DNA of 64,000 nucleotides from Arthrobacter sp. Leaf141 (lineage in GTDB: Bacteria; Actinomycetota; Actinomycetes; Actinomycetales; Micrococcaceae), in contig NZ_LMOL01000016.1 in NCBI RefSeq assembly GCF_001424565.1, positions 36,523-100,522 of the forward strand, in the 5' to 3' direction. Below, piece after piece: positions 1-7,802 of this stretch. The notes beneath the pieces were generated by a model. The model did not search any database. It had not been told where the DNA came from and worked only from the letters and a program-made list of their open reading frames with translations. A program made the position numbers and the translations under genes. Numbering within the stretch: position 1 is the stretch's first letter; every line of letters starts with the position of its first letter.

Positions 1-1
1 C

Positions 2-445
2 GGCGTCCCCTACGGCGGCATCGCGATCACCGCCGCCGTGTCCCTGCTCGGGGTCCCGCTGAACTACCTCGTCCCGGCCGACGCCTTCGAAATCGTCCTC
101 AACGTCGCCTCCGTAGGCATCATCATGACCTGGGCCACCATCGTCCTCTGCCAGATCCAACTCAAACGCTGGGCCGACAAAGGCTGGCTGGAACGGCCCA
201 GCTTCCGCATGTTCGGCGCCCCCTACACCGGCTACCTCTCCCTGCTCTTCCTCGTCGGCGTGCTGGTGATGGTGTTCATCGACTCCCCCCTGACCATGCT
301 CGTCACCGGCATCGCCTCAGCACTCATGGTGGCCGGCTGGTTCGCCTGCCGCAAACGCATCCGCGAAATCGCCGAAACCCGCAAGGGCTACACCGGCACC
401 GCCCCCGTCATCGCCAACCCGGCGGCAGACACCTTCAAGAGATAG
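2..445 (+). CDS. Amino acid permease, C-terminal part (APC superfamily), 5' truncated by window edge
   Basis: About 147 C-terminal residues of an amino acid:proton symporter are present; the reading frame is open from base 2, so the start lies outside the window. About four hydrophobic membrane segments can be seen, ending in a basic tail that reads RKRIREIAETRKGYTGTAP. This tail and the preceding helices are typical of AnsP/GabP-type permeases of the APC superfamily, which import asparagine or related amino acids across the plasma membrane. The substrate cannot be decided from the fragment. The gene ends at a TAG and is followed by a strong hairpin shared with the convergent ggt gene. Confidence 0.85.
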   Translation, partial: GVPYGGIAITAAVSLLGVPLNYLVPADAFEIVLNVASVGIIMTWATIVLCQIQLKRWADKGWLERPSFRMFGAPYTGYLSLLFLVGVLVMVFIDSPLTMLVTGIASALMVAGWFACRKRIREIAETRKGYTGTAPVIANPAADTFKR

Positions 446-457
446 CCGGCAGGGCGT

Positions 458-510
458 ACGACGGCGGCACCCGGGTTCCGGAATGATCCGAACCCAGGTG
501 CCGCCGTCGT
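458..510. terminator. Bidirectional terminator-like hairpin between permease and ggt
   Basis: Perfect 14-bp arms (ACGACGGCGGCACC / GGTGCCGCCGTCGT) enclose an inner GGGTTC/GAACCC stem. It lies between the convergent permease and ggt stops, so it probably ends both transcripts. There is no long T tract. Confidence 0.75.
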
Positions 511-530
511 GGTTTAACGCCTGCCGCGGC

Positions 531-2363
531 TCACTTGGCTGGCTTCACCACCATCGCCGAGCCGCCGCCCCGCCTGGCAGGCTCGGCCACGGCCAGCACA
601 CCGCCTGATGGCAGGAACTCAATGGCGGTGGCGGCGCCGATCTCCGCCGCCGAACTGCCTGGCGGGCCGGCAGCCGTGAACTTATGGCCGAACGGGGCCA
701 GGCCCGGGCCGTACCTGTCGATAAAGCCCTGTTCCGCGCTCACCGACGCCGTGTTCCGCTGGGCGGCACGGGGTGCGGCCACGGCGTCGAGGAGGCCCAT
801 CTTGAGATCGATCCTGTTGATCAGGGTCTGCAGGACAGTGGTGATGATGGTGGAACCGCCCGGTGAGCCAAGGGCCAGGAACGGCTTGCCATCCCTGAGC
901 ACGATGGTGGGCGACATGGACGACCGCGGACGCTTGCTCGGCTGGATCCGGTTGGGATCTTCCTCATCAAAGACGGTGGAGAAGTCGGTGAGTTCGTTGT
1001 TCAACAGGAAGCCCCGGCCCGGAACCACAATCCCGGACCCGCCGGTCTGCTCAATGGTCAGGGTGTACTCCACCACGTTGCCCCACTTGTCGGACACCGT
1101 GAGGTTGGTGGTGGAGATGTTCTCCGTATCAGTGTCATTGGCCAACGGGACCGGCGGTGTGGTGCAGGCGCCGTCGTAGGACAAAACATTGCCCGGTTGC
1201 ACGGGTTTGACGGCGGCCTGGAGCGGATTGAGCTGGCAGGCGCGTTCCTTGCCGAAGACCGGGTTGAGGAGCGCTGCGGTGGGAACCGGCACAAAGGCGG
1301 GATCGCCCACATACTCGGCGCGGTCCGCAAACGCGAGCGCGCTTGCCTCCAGGTAATGGTGCAGGACTGACGGCCGGGCTTGTGCAGTGGCCGGCAAATC
1401 GAAGCCGGACAGGATGTTCAGCGCCTCACCCACCGTGGTGCCGCCGCTGCTGGAGGGTGCCATGCCGTGGACGTCATAGCCGCGGTAGCTCACCTTGGTG
1501 GCTGCCTGGTCAATTGCCCGGTAGTTGGCCAGGTCCGCCACCGTCATGGAGCCTGGCGGAACCGGCAGCTCCGTGTCGGCAGCTTTGGGTGGGGCCTGGA
1601 CCGTGGCCGCAATCTCCCCGGCGAGCGGGCCGGTGTAGAAGGCGCCGGTTCCCTGCCGGGACAGCAGCCGGTACGTCTCCGCGAGGTCCTTGTTCCTGAA
1701 CACCGACCCCACCACCGGAAGCTGTCCGCCCGGAAGGAACAGCTCTGCAGTGGCAGGGAACGCTTCAAAGCGGGCCTGGTTGTCCTCGGTCTGCTTGCGG
1801 AAGGTGCCGTCGACGACGAAGCCCCGGGTGGCCACCTTGATGGCGGGCTTCAGGGCCTCGGCCAGGCTGACGGTGCCCCAGCGCTCCAGCGCACGTTCCC
1901 AGGTGGCGGGCGTTCCGGGCACACCCACCGAAACGCCGCTGGTCACCAGGTCCGGGCTGAAGGTGTAGGGCCCGCCGGTGGCCGGATTGATGAACGCGTC
2001 ACTGCGGATCCCCGCGGGCGCAGTCTCCCGGCCGTCGATGGTGCCCACCTTCCCGGTGGCCGCGTCATAAAACACAAAGTAGCCGCCGCCGCCAACACCG
2101 GCGCTGTACGGCTCCGTGACGCCCAGCGTCGCTGCTGCCGCAACCGCCGCGTCGGCCGCGTTGCCCCCTTTGCGGAGGACCTCGATGGCCGCCGCGGACG
2201 CTTCGGGATCTACGGTGCTGACGGCACCGCCGGATCCGGTGGCGGTGGCGCTCCGGTCCGTTTGCCGGGGATCGGCAGCGGCCGGCGTCATGATGGCACC
2301 TGTGGTTACGCTCATTGCCAGCACAGCCGTAATGGCTGCGGCCCGGCGTCCCGGATGTGGCAT
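531..2363 (-). CDS. ggt: Gamma-glutamyltransferase (glutathione hydrolase)
   Basis: A 610-residue secreted Ntn-hydrolase that cleaves gamma-glutamyl bonds such as that of glutathione and transfers the glutamyl group to water or amino acids. The ATG at 2363 is preferred over an upstream in-frame codon because AGGAG sits 7 bases before it and the protein then begins with a normal signal peptide (MPHPGRR, a hydrophobic stretch, then a TPAAA-type cleavage region). The proenzyme cleavage site and nucleophile are visible as STTNLTVSDKWGN; the second Thr, about residue 419, should become the N terminus of the small subunit. The NNELTDFS and SPGGS motifs of the small subunit are present. The gene stands alone, convergent with the permease. 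Confidence 0.95.
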   Translation of the reverse strand: MPHPGRRAAAITAVLAMSVTTGAIMTPAAADPRQTDRSATATGSGGAVSTVDPEASAAAIEVLRKGGNAADAAVAAAATLGVTEPYSAGVGGGGYFVFYDAATGKVGTIDGRETAPAGIRSDAFINPATGGPYTFSPDLVTSGVSVGVPGTPATWERALERWGTVSLAEALKPAIKVATRGFVVDGTFRKQTEDNQARFEAFPATAELFLPGGQLPVVGSVFRNKDLAETYRLLSRQGTGAFYTGPLAGEIAATVQAPPKAADTELPVPPGSMTVADLANYRAIDQAATKVSYRGYDVHGMAPSSSGGTTVGEALNILSGFDLPATAQARPSVLHHYLEASALAFADRAEYVGDPAFVPVPTAALLNPVFGKERACQLNPLQAAVKPVQPGNVLSYDGACTTPPVPLANDTDTENISTTNLTVSDKWGNVVEYTLTIEQTGGSGIVVPGRGFLLNNELTDFSTVFDEEDPNRIQPSKRPRSSMSPTIVLRDGKPFLALGSPGGSTIITTVLQTLINRIDLKMGLLDAVAAPRAAQRNTASVSAEQGFIDRYGPGLAPFGHKFTAAGPPGSSAAEIGAATAIEFLPSGGVLAVAEPARRGGGSAMVVKPAK

Positions 2364-2450
2364 GGTTGCTCCTAACGGGGTGGGTGAGGTGCGCCACACC
2401 TTACTCCCGCGCCACGTTCAGTTCAACGACGAACCTCCCGGAGGAACAGC

Positions 2451-3767
2451 ATGACCAACTGGCGGATCAGGGATTTCCACTCTGCTGACCTGGACGGCAT
2501 CCTGCACCTGTGGGAGACCCTCAAGGCCCACAACGTGGAGCCGGTGTACGCCCTGTCCGAGGTCCTGGCCTCCTGCGAAAAGGACCATGCCGTGGTGGCG
2601 GTACAGGGCGAACAGGTGGTGGGTGCCGCGGTGGGCCGCGCTGCGCACGACCAGGGCTGGATCGTTTTCCTGGCCACCCTGCCCGAATACCGCGGGCGGG
2701 GCATCGGCACCTCCCTGCTTGCCGCCGTCGAGAACCGGATGGCGCCCCACGGGCTCAACAAGCTGTCGGCGTTGATGCCCGAATCCGAAACCCGCGTGGA
2801 AGCATTCCTGAGCCGCGGCTTCGCATTAAAGAAGAACCTGCGCTATTTCGAGCGGACCATTCCGGTGCAGCGGCAGGAACTTGGCGCCCTGGGCCAGCTG
2901 GGCGGCCGCATCCTGGCCCGGGACCTCTGGGAGAACGTCGCCGGCATGCGCAAGGAAAAGGAACTACTCGAACGCAGGCTGGTGCTGCCGTTGGCCGAGG
3001 CTGACCTGGCGGACGAGTTCGGTGTGGTGCCGCCGCGCGCAGTGGTCCTCTTCGGCCCGCCCGGCACGGGCAAAACCACGTTTGCCAAGGCCATCGCGTC
3101 CCGGCTGGAGTGGCCGTTTGTGGAGGTCTTCCCGTCCCGGCTGGCCGCCGATCCCCAGGGCCTGGCTGGCGCCCTGCGGGAGACTTTCCTCGAAATCGCG
3201 GAGCTGGAACACGCCGTGGTGTTCATCGACGAGGTGGAGGAGATCGCCTCGCAGCGTTCCGGCGAGCCCCCCTCGCCCCTGCAGGGCGTCACCAACGAGC
3301 TCCTGAAGATCATCCCGGCCTTCCGCGAACAGCCCGGCCGGCTGCTGGTGTGCGCCACCAACTTCATCCGGGCCCTGGACACGGCGTTCCTGCGGCATGG
3401 GCGGTTCGACTACGTCATCCCCATCGGGCTGCCCGACCGGCAGGCGCGCACTGCCATGTGGCAGCGCTTCATCCCGGCCGCAGTGGTGGACACCGTGGAC
3501 GTGGAGCTGCTGGTGGAACGCACGGAGGGCTTCTCACCGGCGGACATCGAATACGCTGCCCGCAGCGCCTCCCAGCGGGCACTGGAAAAAGCAGTGTACG
3601 ACGACGGCGGGCTGGCAACCGGTGGCGGCGCGGCCGCCCGGGCGGCAGTACGCCGTGGTCCAGCCACCCAGGATTACCTGGACGCCATCGGGGACACCCG
3701 CACCACCGTCAGCGCCGAGGTACACGAGGACTTTCTGGTCGACATCAACGCTTTGGGACGGGTCTGA
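2451..3767 (+). CDS. GNAT acetyltransferase fused to AAA+ ATPase
   Basis: A 438-residue two-domain protein. Residues 1-140 are a GNAT acetyltransferase fold with the acetyl-CoA loop YRGRGIGTSLL near residue 84. Residues 150-390 are an AAA+ ATPase: Walker A GPPGTGKTT near 203, Walker B VVFIDEVEE near 257, sensor 1 LLVCATNF near 303, and an arginine-finger region RHGRFDYVIP. The AAA+ part resembles FtsH/Cdc48-type modules but has no protease domain or membrane segment. GGAGG lies 7 bases before the ATG, so the start is firm. The acetylated substrate and what the ATPase remodels are unknown. The gene overlaps no neighbour and is followed 18 bases later by ltrA. The domain calls are secure; the function is not. 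Confidence 0.85.
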   Translation: MTNWRIRDFHSADLDGILHLWETLKAHNVEPVYALSEVLASCEKDHAVVAVQGEQVVGAAVGRAAHDQGWIVFLATLPEYRGRGIGTSLLAAVENRMAPHGLNKLSALMPESETRVEAFLSRGFALKKNLRYFERTIPVQRQELGALGQLGGRILARDLWENVAGMRKEKELLERRLVLPLAEADLADEFGVVPPRAVVLFGPPGTGKTTFAKAIASRLEWPFVEVFPSRLAADPQGLAGALRETFLEIAELEHAVVFIDEVEEIASQRSGEPPSPLQGVTNELLKIIPAFREQPGRLLVCATNFIRALDTAFLRHGRFDYVIPIGLPDRQARTAMWQRFIPAAVVDTVDVELLVERTEGFSPADIEYAARSASQRALEKAVYDDGGLATGGGAAARAAVRRGPATQDYLDAIGDTRTTVSAEVHEDFLVDINALGRV

Positions 3768-3773
3768 CCCGGC

Positions 3774-3779
3774 TATCTT
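3774..3779 (+). promoter_or_regulatory. -10 hexamer of ltrA, leaderless type
   Basis: TATCTT ends 6 bases before the ATG at 3786, and a weak -35 (TTTGGG, 3752-3757) lies 16 bases upstream. No ribosome binding site is visible, so the transcript probably begins at the start codon. Confidence 0.5.
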
Positions 3780-3785
3780 TGAACC

Positions 3786-5048
3786 ATGTCTTCAAACCCC
3801 CTCCGGCACGCCCTTTCCCGCATGGGTGGCCGTGATCCGCACGAGCAGCACCGGGCCGCCACACCTCTGGAACTTTTCTTTGACCTGACCTTCGTCATTG
3901 CCTTTGGCGTGGCCGGAAGCCAGCTGGCCCATGAGGTGGCGGAGGGCAAATTCGTACCCGGCCTGCTGGGGTTTTCCTTCGCCATGTTTGCGGTGATCTG
4001 GGCGTGGATCAACTTCACCTGGTTCGCCAGCGCCTACGACACCGACGACTGGATCTTCCGGGTGGTGACCATGGTGCAGATCGTGGGTGTCCTCATCCTG
4101 ACCATGGGCATCGAGCCGATGTTCCACTCGCTGGTGGAAGGCGAGCATGTGGAGAACCGCGTGATGGTGGCCGGATACGTGCTGATGCGGCTGGCGCTGG
4201 TGGCCCAGTGGCTCCGGGCCGCCCGGCAGGACCCTGCCCGCCGGGAAACGTGCCTGCGCTACGCGAAGTACCTGGCAATAGTTCAGGTGGGGTGGATCGC
4301 CCTATTGCTGGTGGAGACGGACGTGGCCACCACCTTTATGCTGACCATCCCGCTGGTTGTGCTGGAAATGGCCACCCCGTACGCGGCGGAACGGAAAAGC
4401 CGGACACCCTGGCACGCCCACCACATCGCTGAACGCTACGGCCTGCTGGCCATCATTGCGCTGGGCGAATGCCTGATCGGCGCCATCGAAACGCTCCGGG
4501 CCATTGTGGCAACCAACGGCTGGAGCATGGACGCCGCCCTGGTGGGCTTCGGCAGCACAGCACTGGCCTTCGGAATGTGGTGGGTCTACTTTATGCTTCC
4601 GGCCGGCCGCGCCCTGCACGTCCGCAGGCACCGCTCCTACCTCTTCGGCTACGGCCACATCCCCATCTTCGCCGCCATCGCCGCGGCCGGCGCAGGCCTC
4701 CACGTGGCTGCCTACTACATCAACCACGAGGCACACGTTGATGCCGCGGTGGTCATTGCCAGCATTGCCATCCCGGTTGCCGTGTTCAAGACTGCCCTGA
4801 CGTGGCTCTACAGCGTCATGATGAAAAGCGCCGACAAAACCATCCTGGCCGTGACCGCGGGCGTGCTGGTGTTGCTCGCCGCCAGCATTGGCATGGCTGC
4901 AGCGGGAGTACCGGTCACCCTGTGCCTGCTGCTGATTGTCCTGGCCCTCGCCGGTTCCGTGGCAGTTGATGAGTTGCGGGCTTCAGGCCGCATCCACGCC
5001 GCCCTGGAAAAGCTGGAGGCGGAGGCTACCGCTCCCCGTCCGCGATAG
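3786..5048 (+). CDS. ltrA: Low temperature requirement protein A (LtrA) family membrane protein
   Basis: A 420-residue integral membrane protein with ten or more hydrophobic segments. The N-terminal signature TPLELFFDLTFVIAFGVAGSQ is the hallmark of the LtrA family, whose founding member was found in a Listeria mutant unable to grow at low temperature. Its biochemical function is still unknown; a transport role is only supposition. The C-terminal tail is charged and cytoplasmic in appearance. The 3' end overlaps the convergent HD-domain gene by 23 bases. Confidence 0.85.
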   Translation: MSSNPLRHALSRMGGRDPHEQHRAATPLELFFDLTFVIAFGVAGSQLAHEVAEGKFVPGLLGFSFAMFAVIWAWINFTWFASAYDTDDWIFRVVTMVQIVGVLILTMGIEPMFHSLVEGEHVENRVMVAGYVLMRLALVAQWLRAARQDPARRETCLRYAKYLAIVQVGWIALLLVETDVATTFMLTIPLVVLEMATPYAAERKSRTPWHAHHIAERYGLLAIIALGECLIGAIETLRAIVATNGWSMDAALVGFGSTALAFGMWWVYFMLPAGRALHVRRHRSYLFGYGHIPIFAAIAAAGAGLHVAAYYINHEAHVDAAVVIASIAIPVAVFKTALTWLYSVMMKSADKTILAVTAGVLVLLAASIGMAAAGVPVTLCLLLIVLALAGSVAVDELRASGRIHAALEKLEAEATAPRPR

Positions 5049-5673
5049 GATTTCCGTCCGCGTCCAGGTGCGGGCCCGCCTGGTCGTAGGACAGGTTTTC
5101 GTAGTCCGTGGCGTCTTCCTCATCCAGGCGGTCGTCCAGCTCTTCAAGCAGCCACGGGTTGACCCGGGCCAGGATCAGGCGGATGTCTTCTGTTGGCACC
5201 GCGGCGTACAGGACGGGCCGGGCATCCAGGTACTTGGTGACCGGGGGCTTGTCCGGCCATTTGTCAGCAAGCGCCTTGACCCGTTCCGGCAACGAGTTGT
5301 GGGCGTTGTCGGCGATCTTGACCAGGGCCGCGTCGGGGTCCCCGGCGATGTCGCGGATCACCGCTGCGTAGTCGTCCGGGTCGTCGTGCAGCCGCGTGGT
5401 GACGCGTTCGACGATGTTGACGGCCCGTTCCGGTACCCCCATTTCCAGCAGCGCCTGACGGGTGACGGGGGTGTCCTCGGCAATGTCGTGCAGGTACCCC
5501 GCGATCCGGATGTCGTCGTCGAAATCCGCCAAGGCGTCCCCCACCGCCAGGACGTGCTCCCGGTAGGGCCGCTTGAGCTTGTCCTTCTGCCGGTTGTGCG
5601 CCACCTCCGCCAGAACCCTGGCGGTGTCGACGGTAAAGCGGGGCATGGACTCTTCGGGCTGTTGGTCTTGCAT
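5026..5673 (-). CDS. HD-domain hydrolase of the RelA/SpoT type (possible small alarmone hydrolase)
   Basis: A 215-residue soluble protein whose first 130 residues match the metal-dependent HD hydrolase fold of RelA/SpoT enzymes: YREHVLAVGDAL supplies the first His, GYLHDIAEDTPVT gives the HD and ED residues, and VKIADNAHNS matches the conserved LADrLHN segment. No synthetase or ACT domain follows; the last 80 residues are acidic and unassigned. The family suggests hydrolysis of (p)ppGpp or another nucleotide, but that is inference. A TAGGCT hexamer 6 bases before the ATG at 5673 supports this start over the internal ATG at 5646. The gene is convergent with ltrA, with a 23-base overlap. Confidence 0.75.
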   Translation of the reverse strand: MQDQQPEESMPRFTVDTARVLAEVAHNRQKDKLKRPYREHVLAVGDALADFDDDIRIAGYLHDIAEDTPVTRQALLEMGVPERAVNIVERVTTRLHDDPDDYAAVIRDIAGDPDAALVKIADNAHNSLPERVKALADKWPDKPPVTKYLDARPVLYAAVPTEDIRLILARVNPWLLEELDDRLDEEDATDYENLSYDQAGPHLDADGNPIADGER

Positions 5674-5679
5674 GGAACC

Positions 5680-5685
5680 AGCCTA
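5680..5685 (-). promoter_or_regulatory. -10 hexamer of HD hydrolase gene, leaderless type
   Basis: On the minus strand TAGGCT is followed by six bases (GGTTCC) and then the ATG. No ribosome binding site is visible. Confidence 0.5.
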
Positions 5686-5695
5686 TGGGACGGGG

Positions 5696-5896
5696 CTACT
5701 GCTTGCCGTACTTGCGGTGCACAGCCTGCTTGCTCACACCCAGGCACACGGCAATCGCCTCCCAGGACAGGCCCGCCTGCCGAGCGTTCCGGACCAGCGA
5801 TGACTCCGTCCTGTTGACTTCCTTCCGCAACTCGGCCACGGCGTTCAACGCCGCCGCCGGCCCCATCCCGTCCATTGATCCGACCAATGTCTTCAT
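5696..5896 (-). CDS. Small helix-turn-helix DNA-binding protein
   Basis: A 66-residue protein starting MKTLVGSMDGMG. It has a helical N-terminal half (VAELRKEVNRTESSLV) and a C-terminal helix-turn-helix reading GLSWEAIAVCLGVSKQAVHRKYG, the type found in small actinobacterial HTH proteins that often sit next to Clp N-domain genes; no Clp gene is nearby here. The start at 5896 is chosen because GGAGG lies 8 bases upstream, ahead of longer in-frame options. Two identical-arm palindromes sit on its promoter, so it is probably an autorepressor. It lies directly downstream of gluQ on the same strand, with 47 bases between the two reading frames. Confidence 0.75.
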   Translation of the reverse strand: MKTLVGSMDGMGPAAALNAVAELRKEVNRTESSLVRNARQAGLSWEAIAVCLGVSKQAVHRKYGKQ

Positions 5897-5914
5897 CCGG
5901 TCCACCTCCATACC

Positions 5915-5930
5915 GTCAACATTAGTTGAC
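5915..5930. promoter_or_regulatory. Operator 1, GTCAAC-N4-GTTGAC
   Basis: A 16-bp palindrome with perfect 6-bp arms. It covers the -10 hexamer TAATGT (5919-5924, minus strand) of the small HTH gene. Confidence 0.7.
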
Positions 5931-5942
5931 GGACGCGGCATC

Positions 5943-5958
5943 GTCAACCAAGGTTGAC
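5943..5958. promoter_or_regulatory. Operator 2, GTCAAC-N4-GTTGAC, over the -35 box
   Basis: Second copy with identical arms, 28 bp from the first. It overlaps the -35 hexamer TTGACG (5942-5947, minus strand), which is 17 bases from TAATGT. The gluQ stop codon (5944-5946) also lies inside it. Confidence 0.7.
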
Positions 5959-6849
5959 GGAGGGCGGACCCTGTGGCCGCCAGATCCACGGCTGCCGGGA
6001 CAGGCGGTCCGGATCAAAGGCCCCCAGGGCGTTGCCCAGGGGCCCCGGTGGCAGCTCCAGGGAGGACAGGATGGAGTCCCGCACGGAATCCGCGGGGACG
6101 CCGCCGGCCGCCAGGTCCGTCAGGGTCACAGCACCGTCGCGCTTGGCCAGCCGCACTCCCTGGCCATTGAGCACCAAGGGGACATGGACATATTCCGGAA
6201 CGGGAATATTCAAGAGGGACGCGAGGTAGGCCTGGCGCGGAGTTGATGGGAGCAGGTCGTCGCCGCGGACCACTTGGTCGATCCCCTGCTCGGCATCGTC
6301 CACAACCACTGCCAGGTTATAGGCGGTGACGCCGTCATTGCGGCGCAGGACAAAGTCGTCCACGACGCCGGTAAAGTCCCCGTGCAGCCGGTCGTGGACC
6401 ATGATGGCCGAAACTCCGGCGCGCAACCTGATGGCAGCCGGGCGCATGGCGCGCTTTTCGGCCCGCTCAGGGCCCATAAGGTTCCGACAGGTGCCCGGAT
6501 AGGCGCCCTGCGGCGCGTGCGGCGCAGACGGCGCCTCCTGGATTTCCCGCCGGGTGCAAAAACACTCATACGTCAGTCCAGCCGCCTCAAGTCCATCCAG
6601 GGCAGCAGCATAAAGCGCTCCGCGGTCCGTTTGCCGGACTGCAGCGCCGTCCCAGGTCAGTCCCACGGCAGCCAGATCCCTCAACTGCGCCGCTTCGGAC
6701 CCCGCCCGGGCCCGGTCCAGGTCCTCCACGCGCAGCAGGAACTTCCGGCCCGTGGACCTGGCGAAAAGCCAGGCCAGGACTGCCGTGCGCAGGTTGCCCA
6801 CATGCAGGTCACCCGAAGGGCTGGGAGCAAAGCGGCCGGCGGAATCCAT
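5944..6849 (-). CDS. gluQ: Glutamyl-Q tRNA(Asp) synthetase
   Basis: A 301-residue paralogue of the catalytic half of glutamyl-tRNA synthetase. GluQ activates glutamate and attaches it to queuosine at the wobble position of tRNA(Asp). The class I HIGH-type motif appears as APSPSGDLHVGNLRTA near residue 8, the KMSKS equivalent as RLAKRDGA near 237, and zinc-binding cysteines as ECFCTRRE followed by YPGTC. There is no anticodon-binding domain, as expected. The TGA stop falls inside an operator of the next gene. The start is supported by TAGGCT 6 bases upstream. Confidence 0.92.
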   Translation of the reverse strand: MDSAGRFAPSPSGDLHVGNLRTAVLAWLFARSTGRKFLLRVEDLDRARAGSEAAQLRDLAAVGLTWDGAAVRQTDRGALYAAALDGLEAAGLTYECFCTRREIQEAPSAPHAPQGAYPGTCRNLMGPERAEKRAMRPAAIRLRAGVSAIMVHDRLHGDFTGVVDDFVLRRNDGVTAYNLAVVVDDAEQGIDQVVRGDDLLPSTPRQAYLASLLNIPVPEYVHVPLVLNGQGVRLAKRDGAVTLTDLAAGGVPADSVRDSILSSLELPPGPLGNALGAFDPDRLSRQPWIWRPQGPPSVNLG

Positions 6850-6855
6850 GGTTCA

Positions 6856-6861
6856 AGCCTA
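6856..6861 (-). promoter_or_regulatory. -10 hexamer of gluQ, leaderless type
   Basis: TAGGCT on the minus strand, then TGAACC, then the ATG of gluQ. The same hexamer and spacing occur at several other genes in the window. Confidence 0.5.
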
Positions 6862-6958
6862 TGCGGAAGGGCATCGCCGGTCCGCACAGGCTGCGCAGCC
6901 GCGTTCCCGCTGCATAGCCCCATCTCGACCGCACAGCCGCACCTCGACCGCACAGCAC

Positions 6959-7016
6959 AAGGGCCCCTCAGCTACCGATGCTCCGGTGACCGGACGTCGG
7001 TGGCTCAGGGGCCCTT
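6959..7016. other. Large imperfect inverted repeat (58 nt hairpin)
   Basis: The outer arms AAGGGCCCCT/AGGGGCCCTT are perfect. They continue inward as CAGCTACCGATG against CGTCGGTGGCTC with one mismatch and G-U pairs, then TCCGG/CCGGA around a TGA loop. It lies between two divergent genes, so it is not placed as a terminator for either. It could end an unseen small transcript. Confidence 0.7.
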
Positions 7017-7261
7017 GCCGTGGGCGGCGCGGAGAGACGATGCGTGAACAAGAGTCAATCAGCGGGCGGCCTCCTTGCGGGAAGCGGATCCAGCGCGTCC
7101 GGGTGGTGTGTGCCGGAAGGCCGTCAGCCTGCGGGTTTGGCGGTAGCCGCTGCCCTGTTGCCACTATTTCAGCAAGAGACCTACAGTTGGTGCAAGAGGC
7201 TGGCTTATCCTTGATCAGATTGACCAATAAGCACACAGTCGACCGGCAGGAGTTGAACAGA

Positions 7262-7720
7262 TTGCAGGAACTTGATGCAACGGACCGGCGGATCCTCCGG
7301 GCCCTGGATGCTGACCCGCGGGTTCCCATCATGGTGCTGGCACAGAAACTGGGCCTGGCGCGCGGCACGGTGCAGTCCCGGCTGGAGCGCATGGGCGCTT
7401 CCGGCGCGCTGCGGCCCAACAGCAGCCGCGTCCTTCCGGGGGCGCTGGGGCGCGGGGTGGCGGCCGCCGTGAGCGCAGAGCTGGACCAGAGCCACCTGAA
7501 CGAAGCCATCGACGCCCTGCGCAGGATCCCGGAGGTCCTGGAATGCCACGCGCCCGCCGGGGACACAGACCTGCTGATCCGTGTGGTGGCCACCAGCCCT
7601 GACGATCTCTACCGGGTATCGGAGGAAATCCGACTGTGCCCGGGCATTGTGCGCACCTCCACCAGCATGTTCCTGCGCGAAGTCATTCCCTACCGCACCA
7701 CCGGGCTGCTGGCGGACTGA
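7262..7720 (+). CDS. Lrp/AsnC family transcriptional regulator
   Basis: About 152 residues: an N-terminal winged HTH (LDATDRRILRALDADPRVPI, then LAQKLGLARGTVQSRLERM) and a C-terminal RAM domain ending FLREVIPYR. This is the usual Lrp layout, in which the RAM domain binds an amino acid and the HTH binds DNA. No ATG is available near the conserved start; TTG at 7262 with CAGGAG nine bases upstream is the best candidate, and TTG at 7253 is the alternative. It is divergent from gluQ and immediately upstream of the WXG gene. Its effector is unknown. Confidence 0.85.
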   Translation: MQELDATDRRILRALDADPRVPIMVLAQKLGLARGTVQSRLERMGASGALRPNSSRVLPGALGRGVAAAVSAELDQSHLNEAIDALRRIPEVLECHAPAGDTDLLIRVVATSPDDLYRVSEEIRLCPGIVRTSTSMFLREVIPYRTTGLLAD

Positions 7721-7802
7721 GCGCGGGGACGGGGACATCTCCCCATCGCCGCCTGCCCCCATCCCGGTTAAGCTTGCACGGAACATCCAATCGGGGGTAG
7801 GC

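Larger units (their letters stand above)
6850..7261. other. Intergenic region gluQ / Lrp regulator (412 bp)
   Basis: No convincing gene is visible. The plus strand is open in one frame through the region, but it lacks codon logic or a start signal. The region holds the gluQ promoter, two copies of CTCGACCGCACAGC (6924-6937 and 6943-6956, 19 bp apart), the large hairpin at 6959-7016, and an AT-richer stretch before the Lrp gene (TTGATCA and TTGACC around 7211-7226) that may carry its promoter. Confidence 0.6.

Noticed and set aside
2400-2450. Upstream start for ggt at 2399
   Set aside because: It lacks a ribosome binding site and adds 12 residues before a complete signal peptide; the start at 2363 has AGGAG.
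6959-7016. Hairpin as a tRNA or riboswitch
   Set aside because: One long stem with a tiny loop, no cloverleaf arms and no conserved loop sequences.
6752-7261. Upstream extension of the Lrp gene to give a 322-residue protein
   Set aside because: The extension runs through the gluQ start and the hairpin, has no codon logic, and the Lrp family begins at about 7262.
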